Source: Schoenoplectus triqueter (taxonomy: Eukaryota; Streptophyta; Magnoliopsida; Poales; Cyperaceae). Taken from it: DNA of 64,000 nucleotides. Every line of letters begins with the position of its first letter. The stretch's first letter is position 1. Both the position numbers and the translations under genes were made by a program. Positions 1-11,237 of this stretch are shown here, in pieces. The DNA is taken from the NCBI GenBank assembly GCA_964058805.1, contig CAXKVV010000004.1, forward strand, positions 124,001 to 188,000, given 5' to 3'. Below the pieces are notes generated by a model that did no database searches, was not told where the DNA came from, and was given only the letters and a program-made list of their open reading frames with translations.

Positions 1-765
1 CTTGAATTTCATTTAAAAATCCGTACTCAATGCTGTCAAAATATTTGATTGTGGAAGAAGAATCCCTCCTAAAGAACAAGAAACATCAACAAGAAATAGT
101 ACAAAATTGCAAAAATTCTAAATCTATTTCATTTTTTTAAAGATAAGTGATCCAGAGAATGCACAAAAGAATCTCTGTTTTCCCCTGAAGCCAGCAAAAA
201 AAAAAAAGAATGACAAATTAATTTCAAGTGCAAGATTGAGCTCGATCGTAATTTGATGTTAACTACAACACACAATTTTGGTGTCAATTTTCGACCTTTT
301 GGAATTTGCCTGGAATAAAACGAAATATATTATTTAACTTTTCAGAAAAGAAATAAAAATGTTAGGAAAATATGCTTTTTTCGTATCTTATATAGTCCTT
401 AAACAACATAGACATGCTGGGTCATAATCGAACTATGAAATTTCTCCTAATATCAAGGGGTGTGTAAATGGTCGGTCAGACAAAACCGAATTTAATTTAA
501 ACAACCCAAAAAAAAAGTTTCGTTCCTCAAATTTACAACCAATCCAAGTTTTTGAAATTAACAAGTGAATAAACCAATCCAAATTATCAAAAGTGTTAAT
601 AGGTTTATTCGGTCAAACACAATTTTTATTTTATATTTCACAGGATTAATGGGTTATGGATCACCGACTCGATAAGTTATAGAAGTGGATTAATTGCAAT
701 TTTTTGTTTTTTTTATTGATAATTAATCATCACAGTAATCGCTGATAAACTGGCAAAACATTTAT
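1..765. other. AT-rich intergenic DNA
   Basis: I see no coding exon, RNA gene or bounded repeat. The stretch is AT-rich with short A/T runs and stops in all frames, and it leads into the hairpin that begins near 770. Confidence 0.5.
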
Positions 766-769
766 TAGT

Positions 770-1078
770 GACCAAAATGCCAGTTTTTAGTAATAATAAG
801 TTTTATTAAATTAATATTATTAAAAATAAGAGTGAGAAACTTAAAATTTCAAATATACGAATGGCAGTGCACCACTGCCAGTGGCGCGTTTCACTATTTT
901 TACGAAACGCGCTACTGGCACTGGCGCGTTTGCTTCTTATATATACAAAACGCGCAACGCCTCTCCATCTGGTAGTGGCGCGCTGCCATTCATATATTTA
1001 AAATTTTACGTTTCTCACTCTTATTTTTAATAATATTAATTTAATAAAACTTATTATTACTAAAAACTGCCAAAATGC
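770..1078. repeat. Hairpin element with GC-rich loop
   Basis: Two arms of about 95 bases, near 774-868 and 975-1072, are near-perfect reverse complements. Between them lies an unusually GC-rich loop with repeated GGCGCGTTT / AAACGCGC blocks and shorter nested inverted repeats (GCCAGTGGCGCG, CGCGCTACTGGC). The arms are AT-rich (Ttagtaataataag type). It resembles a foldback MITE, but I could not identify a target-site duplication and do not know the family. Confidence 0.7.
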
Positions 1079-1079
1079 A

Positions 1080-3655
1080 TGGGCAGTTGGGCACTAATGC
1101 ACTATTATTCTCTCTGGTGCATTTTTTAATTAATTTATTTTTATTTCGGGGTTCGTTTACACATAAAACATAAGAATGCCCACTATTACCGGGTCCAAAG
1201 TGAATCGGAAGAACAGTGTAGGATTCGAACTCTTTATTAAAATCTGAAAAAAGTGTTTAAATGACTATTTAATCATGCTGGACATGGTTGTACTCTGACA
1301 AATACTTTGGGGGAGCATGATCACATGCATTATCATCATTGCTACAAAAATAAAAGATCGCCAGACCCACAATGTACTATGTTAGATGCGTGTTATCAAT
1401 TATCTCTATAATAGTGAACCTTATTATTGCATGCAGTAGGATTTCGTCATTATCCTTTGAATCGCGATAATATTTTCGTACCCTATGCGCTTTCCTAAAC
1501 TAGGTGCTGCTTGCATTTAGTTTAATTATTTTCGTTAAGATGTAAGTACAAGTTAGAAATAATAATTTGGGTACTGTTTGCATTTTAGCGGATACCCGTT
1601 GAACATATTATATTATAATATTTCCTCTTGAACTTAAAAAAAAAGTTCAACTATGTTGTTTCTTAAATTTTTATTTGCATTGAATTGATTTTAAAAGTAA
1701 AAATAAGCCGGCTCTCAGATTTTAGCAAAATTAGTTCTCAAACATTTATTTTTTCCGAACAAATTTTTTGGACCGAGAAAATATCTTTTAAATGTTTTGT
1801 ATTTTAGTTTTTCCAATTTATTTGAAAGTTAATTGTCAAATGAACCCTCCTCTATTATTTACTAGATTGCTCATGAAACTTCGCTGTAAGAAGAATAGCT
1901 ATTGAATAAACAATTAGATAATTAAAATGAGAAAAATCTCTTTAAAAACATTTTGTATGAACTGAATTTTGAACATAAAAATACTTTTTAGATTTTCAAT
2001 AAGCAATAGAGAAATAAAATAAACGGTAAACAATCCAAAATAAAAAAAATACAATTAATGACGTGATAATTATACTCCATAAAAAGAGTTAAAATTTTTA
2101 AACTCTCACACATATCATATCATCAAGACTTCTCCACTATTGATTTGTTTCGATCTTTTCATCAACTTAAATTCAATAATTCATATATAGTTTTTATCTC
2201 TAGTCATTCAAAGTAATATACTTAAGGTGAAATTTAACTCTTAAAATGATCCAATTTTTTATGAGTCTTTATAAATTATTATATGTTTAATTATATTATT
2301 TATAATAATTAATTATTATTATTATTATTATATATATATTTAGTATTTAAATAATTATATTTAATTTTTTAATGTGAAATTTTATTAAATATATTTTAAA
2401 TATTATATTTTAATTATTTATTTAAAAACTGTATTATCGGAAAGCCTGAGTTACAATCCTAATTTATATAATAAAAACATAAAAGATAATATTGCTTTAA
2501 GAGTTAAATTGCATATTAAATACATCACACTTATCGATCTCTTTTAAATGAGGAGTTCCATCTGATCAGGATGAATGAGGAAAGAGAAACAAAATTAGCC
2601 TGGAGAATATAGATGATAGAACATTAATATTCTTAAAAACTTAATTTTTTAATGTTTTGTGGATTATGAACTCTTCTCGTGTACAACGAGTCATCCAAAG
2701 ACAAACAAAAATAATCAAATTACTTAGTACGAAATATTAATATTATAAGAAGAAAAAAAGGTGCTTATTAGAAACATATTCAAAATTAAAATATATATAG
2801 ATTAAATATTTAATTTAGTGATAAAAAAATAATGTTTCCGTATGAGATGTCACATGTTCAAAATCCGGATAGAAAAAATATCCGAATAGGAGATTCTTTA
2901 AAAAAAATTATAAAATTTGAAGACTTGACTCTCATCTTTTCTATAAAAAACTATTTAACTATATTTGCGACAAAAACGGCTCTTGATCCATTTGGTGGGA
3001 AAAAAAGGATTTGTGGGCCAGTGTTTACTGATAACTTAATTTTTCTCATAATCAAATTCCAGTATGCATTTTATGATTAAATGGATATTATACATAGTAC
3101 CTAATTCTTCCATTCTCTAATGTATTAAATTTTTCTTCAAAGAAAAATTAAAGCTGAAAAAGTAATGTAATGACAAAAAAGCAAAATGTTTGCGTTGTAG
3201 TGAAGTGTGTATTTTAATGATTACGACAAATTGTTGCCGTTAAAACGCATTTTTTACTTTGTTGACTTAGTCAAAATCGACTGAGAACCATCAACAATTA
3301 TGTTCTAAATTAAATTGACAAATAATAATCGAATTTATAAACAATTATATACGTATTAGCATACGGAGGAATGTGCGTCGGCGGAATTAACAAATATGTA
3401 TTTTATCGCAAATATATAAAAAAAATTCTTGAAATATTTTAGATGGAATAGCATACTAGACATTTTTTTTTTTGATCCAAAACAGTTTACTAGACATGAT
3501 TCCTATAATATTTAGATTACCTTGATATGTAATGTATGCAACTCTTGTCAAGAAAGAAATCTGAAACATAATGTTAGATGGAGTGCAAATTTCTTTTTCC
3601 CAAAATGGTCCTAAAAGTAGTTGTCTTAATTACTTGACGTGCGATTTCTTAATTC
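1080..3655. other. AT-rich intergenic DNA
   Basis: No supported gene. The only open frame (about 82 codons near 2832) has no recognisable domain and lies in low-complexity DNA. A short ATT/TAT microsatellite occurs around 2300-2340. Confidence 0.5.
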
Positions 3656-3659
3656 TTAT

Positions 3660-4626
3660 AGGGTGTGTTTCAATGGTGGAATGATTAGTGTAAAAATGGT
3701 GTTTTCTGAGTTAGTAGTTGGGATAGCGCGAGATTAGTGATATGTCAAAAAATATAAGAAGATGCTAACTTTTATTATTTTAGATTAATAAAATATTGTT
3801 TGGATGATAATTTGAGAATAATGATAGAGTGAATGAATAAAATAATAAATTATTATTTTATTTAATATTATTGATATTATTTTATTTATTACTAAAAATT
3901 ATTACTCCTATTAAGATTTTCAATTAGTAATTATTTTCTTTAATACTAATGGTCATTAATTAATTTATTATTATTTTATTAATTATTGTTGAATATTATT
4001 TTATTTAATATTAAGAATTATTATTCTGTATTATGGTTTTTAATTAATTATTATTTTATTTAATACTAATGGTTATTAATTTACTAATTATTATTTGTTA
4101 ATTAATTATTATTATTTTATTTTAATATTAAAAAATATTATTTCGTGTTATGATTTTTAATTATTCATTATTTTAGTTAGTACTAATTGATATTATTTTT
4201 TTAATATTATCAATTATTATTTATTTAATATTAAGAATTATTATATCATATTATGATTTTTACTTAATCATTATTTTATTCAATACTAATGGTTACTAAT
4301 TTATTAATTATTTTATTTAATATTAAAAAATATTATTATATATTATAATTTTTAATTAATTATTATTTATTTATTATTAGATAATATTTATTATCATTTT
4401 ATTAATAACTAATAATAATATAATAATAAATGAATGAAACCTTTGTTTATTAATATCCAAAATAATAGTTATAGTACAATTCTACTAAACCATCATTTTG
4501 ATGGGTTAGTAAATTAGATCTATTTTTTAGCTATTTTAAATTCTCAAATCTTGTTTGGATCAACTTCAAATTAGAATAGTTACTATTCTAAGGCTAGTGC
4601 TATTTTTTGACATACCAAACACAGCC
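3660..4626. repeat. AT-rich element with degenerate internal tandem repeats
   Basis: The left end reads GGGTGTGTTTCAATGG. The right end, read on the minus strand, begins GGCTGTGTTTGG, so the ends look like imperfect terminal inverted repeats. The interior (about 3830-4440) is almost pure A/T. It repeats a phrase of roughly 100-120 bases in degenerate form (ATTTAATATTAAGAATTATT ... AATACTAATGGTTATTAAT). No target duplication is clear, so its class is open (hAT-like or Harbinger-like MITE). Confidence 0.4.
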
Positions 4627-5771
4627 AATAGTTTGTAAACTCGAACTAGAAGTTTTTATTGGAGCGCCTTCTTCTCTAAAGAAGAGAAAGGTATATATAT
4701 ATAAAGGGGAAATGGGGATCAAAAACAGAAAATTTTCCTTGACCAGAGAATAGAGAATGATTTTCTCAGTACTTCGATAAAGAAAGACCAAAAAAAGGGA
4801 AGATACAGAAAAAGTCACATCAGTCGAATACAACTTTCCGACGCACTTCATTGTTTTGGCTCAATTGTTGTGGCTAACACCAGAGAAAAATAAATGAGAG
4901 AAAAATAAAAAAAAAAATAAAAAATGAGGCGGACTGAATTTTTTCGGGCCTTGCTACTCCATCGAAAAACTCGATAAATCTTTCTAAATCCTGTGAAAAA
5001 AAATTCTTTTTCTAAATAGAGAAAATGGTTGGATAATATTAGGATAACCAATTGACAACTAACAAGCTGGTTGAAATAATAATATTAAAATGATACTGAA
5101 AAAAGGGATGAATATATTTATAAAAATAAAATTACTTTGTAATATGATAACAATATATATATATTTTTTGCAATTGTAAGGATGCACCTGCTTTTATGCG
5201 ACCAAGTACGTACAATCTTCTCCGCAAAATTAAGAATCAGATATTACATAAATAATATATATGCTCTTAATCTGAAGGACATGAACTTTTTTATGTTTAG
5301 AAAGCTTTTATTTTTTTATTGGGTTTTCGCACCATCTATTTATCTTTTCGATGCACTAAAAGTTATCGAGATAAACAAATGGATCCTTTAATATATTCTT
5401 TTTTACACTTTTTTTTGCATGTGAAATAAGACAAAATGTAAAGGGAGCGAGATAAAAATTCGGTCCAGTGAGGAATTTAGTCAAGGGACCTAGTTTTTAT
5501 CTGTCCTTTCTACTTCCTTAAAAAATTGTATGAAAGGTGTGAAAATTTGATAAAAAATTAAAGTTTTTCTACAAATTAAAAAATTGGAATACCTTCAGCT
5601 TTCATTTCATATTAAGAGAAGAATCCTTAGTCTAACTATTTTGAATTTGATTTGATTAACAGAAACGAACGAACATGCATATAAGGTGGAAAAACATAAA
5701 TGCATGTATAGAATGTGATGGTGACATGGTGTTGTACACTTGGTACCATTAAAAAGTCATAACTGTGATAA
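4627..5771. other. Intergenic DNA without recognised features
   Basis: Minus-strand open frames here are short, lack domains and have no plausible splice partners. I see nothing more specific. Confidence 0.4.
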
Positions 5772-5776
5772 TTTGT

Positions 5777-6328
5777 TGTTGGGTTTTTTAAATTCAAATT
5801 CGGCCTTGTCCATCTTTTTACTCTTAGACGTTTTATATTCTCTTTTAACTCTTCCCTCTTGGTGAGAGAGTGCTGCTGAAAAATTATGGTTGCTACAGTA
5901 AAATCGTGGCTTGTGACTGGTCCCTTCTTGTATGCCTTGAATAAAAAAGAGAGTGAGAAAGGTAGAGATAAAATGATTGTTTATTCTAGTAATTGAAACG
6001 CTCTTATAATCTTTTATAATTTTCTTGATTTATAATAAGTTTATTGATTGTTTGTCTCCCGGTGGAGTAGGTTTGGCCGAACCACTTTATCTCTTGTGTG
6101 GTTACTGGACTCGATCTAAATCATGGTAATATGTTTTACTCCATTGTTAGCTGGTTGATTGTATGTATTAGTTGGTTCTGTTTCTAATTTCTTAGGATTC
6201 AATTTGTGTACGAAATTGTTCTCTTTAGGACTATAATTATTCTGTTTGTGGTTGTTGGAGTTGTTCTGATAATTAACACCTGCTGTATCTATTTGTATCA
6301 GTACCGGTGTTAGTGTATGGCCCCAACA
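5777..6328. mobile_element. Solo LTR of a copia-like retrotransposon
   Basis: The element starts TGTTGGG and ends CCCCAACA, the TG...CA inverted ends of an LTR. It is flanked on both sides by the perfect 5-bp duplication TTTGT (5772-5776 and 6329-6333). No primer-binding site, polypurine tract or coding sequence adjoins it, so it is a solo LTR of 552 bp, as left by recombination between the two LTRs of a full element. Its internal tract resembles an LTR R/U5 region. The superfamily is inferred only from the ends and the 5-bp duplication. Confidence 0.8.
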
Positions 6329-6756
6329 TTTGTTTCATCACTGCTATATATAAGTGGCCTCTTTTCATTCCGTCAGGAACAATGTGATATGACTTTGTTT
6401 TTTTTTGGGATAAATTTGTCTATAAAAAAGATTCTTTCTAAACCCTAATTAAATTTTCCTCCGCGCACGTCCGCTCTTATCTCCAATCAGGCAAATCGGC
6501 CTCTTTTCAAGAGACTGTGTCGCGTATAACTTTTTTCTTTTCTTTTCGATAAACTGTATTGGATATAGATCATATTTAGTTAGAGTATAAATGAGGAATA
6601 CATTTTTATGTTATAAAACTAAATATGAATAATTAAAGAAAAAATAAAGACGAATAAGTTAACATAATGCATGGTTCCTTAAATTACAATGTTTCCCATG
6701 CTTAAGTTATTCCTTCGTGTGATCCACAATTTTGTAGTGTCGATGATAAAATTATT

Positions 6757-6869
<113 letters not shown>

Positions 6870-6935
6870 CTACTACTAATACAATAACAATAATAATTAT
6901 TAGTATTAATCATATAATTATTAGAGGAGTGAGGT

Positions 6936-7313
6936 TATTGTGATTCGTGAAACACAATAGTTAGTGTACTTCAGATCTAAAATTTTAATTTCAAACTAAA
7001 TATAAATGGTCTGAATCATTCAAATTTAATATACGTATGAAAATATATAAGCAAACCAATTTTATATTTTTAAAAATTTATTTGCTATTTTTTGAATCGG
7101 GAGAAAATAACTTGATCTGAGAATTCTGATTCTTTCAAAACAATAATTTTCTTCCCATGCAAAAAAATAAATATATTCTAAAAAAAAGTAAATTTTGGTT
7201 TGTTAATGTATTTTGATATAAAGATTGATCAAATGGTTCAGATCGTTCACATCTAATTTGAAATTAAATATTTGGAGCTAAAACACACTAGCCATTGTGT
7301 TCCGTGAAGCATA
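6936..7313. repeat. Hairpin MITE, family C, copy 1
   Basis: Long terminal inverted repeats: the left end TGATTCGTGAAACACAATAG pairs with a right end of the form GTGTTCCGTGAAGCATAAT. The arms continue through a shared ATCTAAAATTTTAATTTCAAA-like tract. The same family recurs at 33806-34205, 53705-54110 and 61617-62017. It shares a 'TCAACGGTT(C/T)GGAT'-like motif or its degenerate form and an internal GACTTGATCTGAGAATTCTGG-like core. It contains no ORF. Confidence 0.65.
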
Positions 7314-8833
7314 ATAGGGTCACTCAAATTATGTTATGGTGCATCGTGAAGTACAGTGGGGACGATGCTTCGGATCCAAAATAATAATATTAATATACAT
7401 TACTAATAATGATAATTGTAACAATAATAACAAAAATAGAAAATAAAATTGATGTTTATCATCATCGTTATATTCTTCTTATTCTTTCATTTGCTTAACA
7501 AATAAAAATATTTTATGGAATTATAACTTAACATAAGTTATGTTTTATGCTAAAAACACATGGACATAGTACCAAATAAATCTTTATTTCAGGCTTTCTT
7601 TTAGCTTGGCACTTTGATTTTGGCTAAATTTCTCATTACGAGTTCACACTTCAAAACAACATGCCTTGAATTTTAGAATAATAATGATGATTTAATATGA
7701 TATTCAGTATGGACAATCAATGACATCGTCACCACTGTTAAGATTATGAATTAAATCTCAGCACACGCTACATAGGAGATCCTGACGTCTTAAAATAACT
7801 TAGATGTTAAACCCTACCTCTAAAAAATATAAATAGGGCTTTATAAAAAAATAATGATATGAACTCTTTATTTTAATCCAGAAAATTGGATGAGAATTAT
7901 CAAAGTACGAGCAAGCCTACAAACGTTTGCACCACTATTCAAGCTCACTGCGAAAATTCCAATAAGATAGACAGATAGTAGGCTAGTAGCCGTAGAAACT
8001 AGAAAGCAACCCACAGCCCCTTGTTTTATGTTGAAATTTGTGAAAAGAAGTGGGTACGGTTGACAATTGTCCATGGGTCGTAAGTTGCAAAGCTTGTCTA
8101 CTGTCTAGTCACGTAGGTTTATTTTCTCCTCATTTAACGGCCATGGTATAACCCTGTCTTAATCATCAATTCACCAATATCCACCTCTCATCTTTGTGCC
8201 TATTTTGCACACGTTTGTCAATGATAGGTGACAGTACCGTTAACATCAAATAAAAGGATGACAACAGTTAGAAACTATATATTATATTGTATTATATTTT
8301 TCGTAATTGATCTGATTACAATTATTCACGGTAAATCGCGTCTAGCACTACGTATAATACTTATGGTAATGGAATAATGGATTGATCTCCCTGAGGAATG
8401 GGGTAAGTTTAAGTTTCAAAAATTATATAAAAATAATATATGAAGAAATTAATGGGATCTCTATTTCTTTTCTATATAAGAGGCCTGTTTAGAAATGTAA
8501 TAAGAAGGAACAGCGGAGATTAATGGGCCCAAAGAGAATAATTGTTCCCTATATTTTGTCGGAAGCTCGTCCGGGTTTGTAAAAGCCTAATAGCGTTGTT
8601 TGATTCGGCCCAAATGAACTCTATTCAGTTCTCAAGCGTAGAGTTGGGCTATTGGACCCAATTTCTTTCCGGTTCCGAACCCGTGTCAATCTCGTATTCC
8701 TGTTGTATACTCTACCCGTCCTGCCCGACGACTCCGACTCCGAGTCTCCGACACACTAACACTGCCTCCTGGTCTGCTTCCTCCGGTCATCTCTCTCGCT
8801 CGTAAGGCACCAACCCGCGCTCCACACTGCACA
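7314..8833. other. Upstream region of the PPR gene
   Basis: No bounded repeat is clear after a short duplicated piece of the preceding MITE end (to about 7380). A 68-codon minus-strand open frame near 7868-8074 is hydrophobic but unrecognised. The last 250 bases before the PPR start are CT-rich and less AT-rich, as is common in plant 5' leaders. I do not see a convincing TATA box. Confidence 0.4.
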
Positions 8834-10570
8834 ATGCATTCATTGAAGCACCTCTGTAAACTCCACAGGAATCCGCGTGTATCACTACCTACCATCTTCA
8901 CCATTTCTGTCGCAACTCAATCGCACACTTCGCCAGATGCTTCTCCTCTCGAGTCCCAGCTCGCCGCCTTCACCTCCTTAATAAGGCGCAAGCGATACGC
9001 AGCTGCCAAGTCCTCTCTCACTTCTATACTATCTTCCCGAAAGCTAGCCGGCCCATTTCGCTCTATTGCTCCATCTATCCAAAGCTCATGCGACATTACA
9101 AGGGTGCCCCAGGATGTCATATTTGACATGGTATTCCGGGTTTACTGCGAGCTAGGCTTCACCCAGAAAGCACTCGAGGTGTTTGATTTAATGCTTGAAC
9201 AGTTTGGTCGTGTGCAGGGAAGGTCATGTGAAGTGTACTTATTGTCGGTTAAGAAGGCTGGTCAGCTTGATTTGGCCATTGGTTTCCTCCGTCGGATGGC
9301 TGAATCCAATTGTGTGGATGTGACACCTTTTTGTGTGGCAATTGTACTTAACTTGTTGTGCAAAAAAGGCAAAGTTGAGAGCGCCCAGGATTTGTTTGAT
9401 GAAATGTCTCAAAGAGGGATGAAGATGAATGTTTTCTGTTATAATTGCTTGCTTGAAGCCAAAGGAAAGACTATGAATGCTGACATGATGAATGGCATTC
9501 TTGAACTGATGACCCGTGAAGGAGTTGAGGCTAATGTTGCCACATACACAATTCTAATTGATTTTTATTCCAATTTAGGAAAAATTGAAAAAGCTGAAGA
9601 CGTTTTTAAAGATTTCATTGAGAAAGGATTAATTGCAGATGTATATTTATACACCGCACTTATAAATGCCAACTGTAAGGCAGGGAAGATGAGAAGAGCT
9701 TCCATGTTATTTGATGAGTGTGGGGAGAAAGGTATTTTACCAAATCACCATACCTATGGCGCTTTAATAAATGGGTTTGTGAAATTTGGTCAAATGGAGG
9801 CTGCTGAGATGCTGATGACCGATATGCAATGCAGAGGAGTTGACTTCGATCAAGTTATATTTAATACAATGCTAGATGGATATGTTAGAAAAGGGTTGGT
9901 CGAAAAAGCACTTGTATTAAGATCTATTATGGAGAAAACCGGCATTGAATCAGATGCATACACTTATAACACACTTGCATGCGGTTTCTGTAAGCTCTCT
10001 AAGTTTGACGAAGCCAAGAAAGTTCTAACTACCATGGTTCAAAGAGGGATAAAACCTAATTATGTCACTCATACAACGTTAATCAACATCTATTGCAAGG
10101 AGGGGGACATGGTTGAAGCAACAAGGTTATTTCGAGAAATGGGTGAAAAAGGTGAACATCCTAGTTTGGTCACGTATAATGCCATCATGCATGGGTATAT
10201 AAAAAAGGGGAGTGTGGGAGAGGCAGAAAGGTTCAAGAAAGAGATGGAGGAAAATGGGTTGATACCAGATGTGTATACCTATGCTTCACTGGTACATGGT
10301 CATTGTATAAGCGGCAAGGTTAGTGTTGCACTGAAAGTGTTTGGTGAAATGAAAAGCAGGGGTATAAAGGGAAATGAGGTGGTATACACTGCTTTGATAT
10401 CAGGTTTTTCAAAAGAAGGGAGGTCTGACGAGGCATTTCAGTTTTATGATGAGATGATTGCAGCTGGGATCACACCAGATGATTCAGTATATGCTGCTCT
10501 TGCAGGAAGCCTTCATGGTTCAGTTGGTATCGAAGGGACTTCTACTAATTCTTCAAGTCAGGAAACGTGA
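8834..10570 (+). CDS. P-class pentatricopeptide repeat (PPR) protein, organelle-targeted
   Basis: An intronless gene for a 578-residue PPR protein. P-class PPR proteins bind organellar RNA one base per repeat and act in mitochondrial or plastid RNA stability, splicing or translation. Motif starts fall at residues 95, 130, 165, 200, 235, 270, 305, 340, 375, 410, 445, 480 and 515, then 550: thirteen consecutive 35-residue units without gaps. Clear examples are VATYT (235), AYTYN (375) and LVTYN (445). There is no E, E+ or DYW tail after the last repeat; the protein ends in a short Ser/Thr-rich tail. The first ~40 residues are rich in Arg, Lys, Ser and Thr and poor in acidic residues, as in a mitochondrial or plastid presequence. 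The first ATG (8834) is in frame with this presequence. The individual target RNA and locus identity cannot be named from sequence alone. Confidence 0.95.
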   Translation: MHSLKHLCKLHRNPRVSLPTIFTISVATQSHTSPDASPLESQLAAFTSLIRRKRYAAAKSSLTSILSSRKLAGPFRSIAPSIQSSCDITRVPQDVIFDMVFRVYCELGFTQKALEVFDLMLEQFGRVQGRSCEVYLLSVKKAGQLDLAIGFLRRMAESNCVDVTPFCVAIVLNLLCKKGKVESAQDLFDEMSQRGMKMNVFCYNCLLEAKGKTMNADMMNGILELMTREGVEANVATYTILIDFYSNLGKIEKAEDVFKDFIEKGLIADVYLYTALINANCKAGKMRRASMLFDECGEKGILPNHHTYGALINGFVKFGQMEAAEMLMTDMQCRGVDFDQVIFNTMLDGYVRKGLVEKALVLRSIMEKTGIESDAYTYNTLACGFCKLSKFDEAKKVLTTMVQRGIKPNYVTHTTLINIYCKEGDMVEATRLFREMGEKGEHPSLVTYNAIMHGYIKKGSVGEAERFKKEMEENGLIPDVYTYASLVHGHCISGKVSVALKVFGEMKSRGIKGNEVVYTALISGFSKEGRSDEAFQFYDEMIAAGITPDDSVYAALAGSLHGSVGIEGTSTNSSSQET

Positions 10571-11237
10571 TGTTTCTGATAATTAATTAATTATTATTTG
10601 ATTATTACCTATTGATATGTTGGTGTATATTATGATTTTATTTTATTTTTCAAAGTATCCAATTTGGGCAGCTTTTCTTTACCTTGGTTAGTACCAATAC
10701 TAATACCTTCTGAAGAGAGAGAGCAGTGTAAAGAGGTCACTACTGAACAAGAATAGTTTTATTGTGTTTTATTTTTTGGTTATTACTTTTATTCCTTAAC
10801 CATAGCAATTAATAATAAGAGAATTTGTCAGCAACTCATTTTGTTCCTCTTTTTTGCTTGAGGTTTGTAAAAGCTTTTATGTTTTAATTAACTTGGAAGC
10901 ACAACACTCATTTATTTAATCCAAAGAAAGGAACAATACTTATTATTTTTGCATACAGTACATTACTATCTATTTAATGTCATTGTTAATGGTTCAATAC
11001 AAATAATTAAATGTAAACCGGGAAAAATAGCTTGGAAAATGTACAGATTGCCTAACAAAGTACATCATCAGCAAATTGATCTCATATCCTCTACAACACT
11101 ACACTGCAGTGAAAATAATCCGAAAAATGTACCAGTAATCTTGACGCAATGGCTGTGATCCATGTTGTGCTTGATGGAGTGCCACAGGGGATTCAGATTC
11201 CACAAAAAGTGGTCATGCGTTCAATTTTTTCTAATTC
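10571..11237. other. Convergent intergenic region
   Basis: This holds the 3' flank of the PPR gene and the 3' flank of the minus-strand coiled-coil gene, which converge here. It is AT-rich with possible polyadenylation signals but no further gene. Confidence 0.5.

Noticed and set aside
7868..8074. Hydrophobic 68-codon minus-strand frame
   Set aside because: It looks membrane-like by composition, but I recognise no family, no upstream exon and no promoter.
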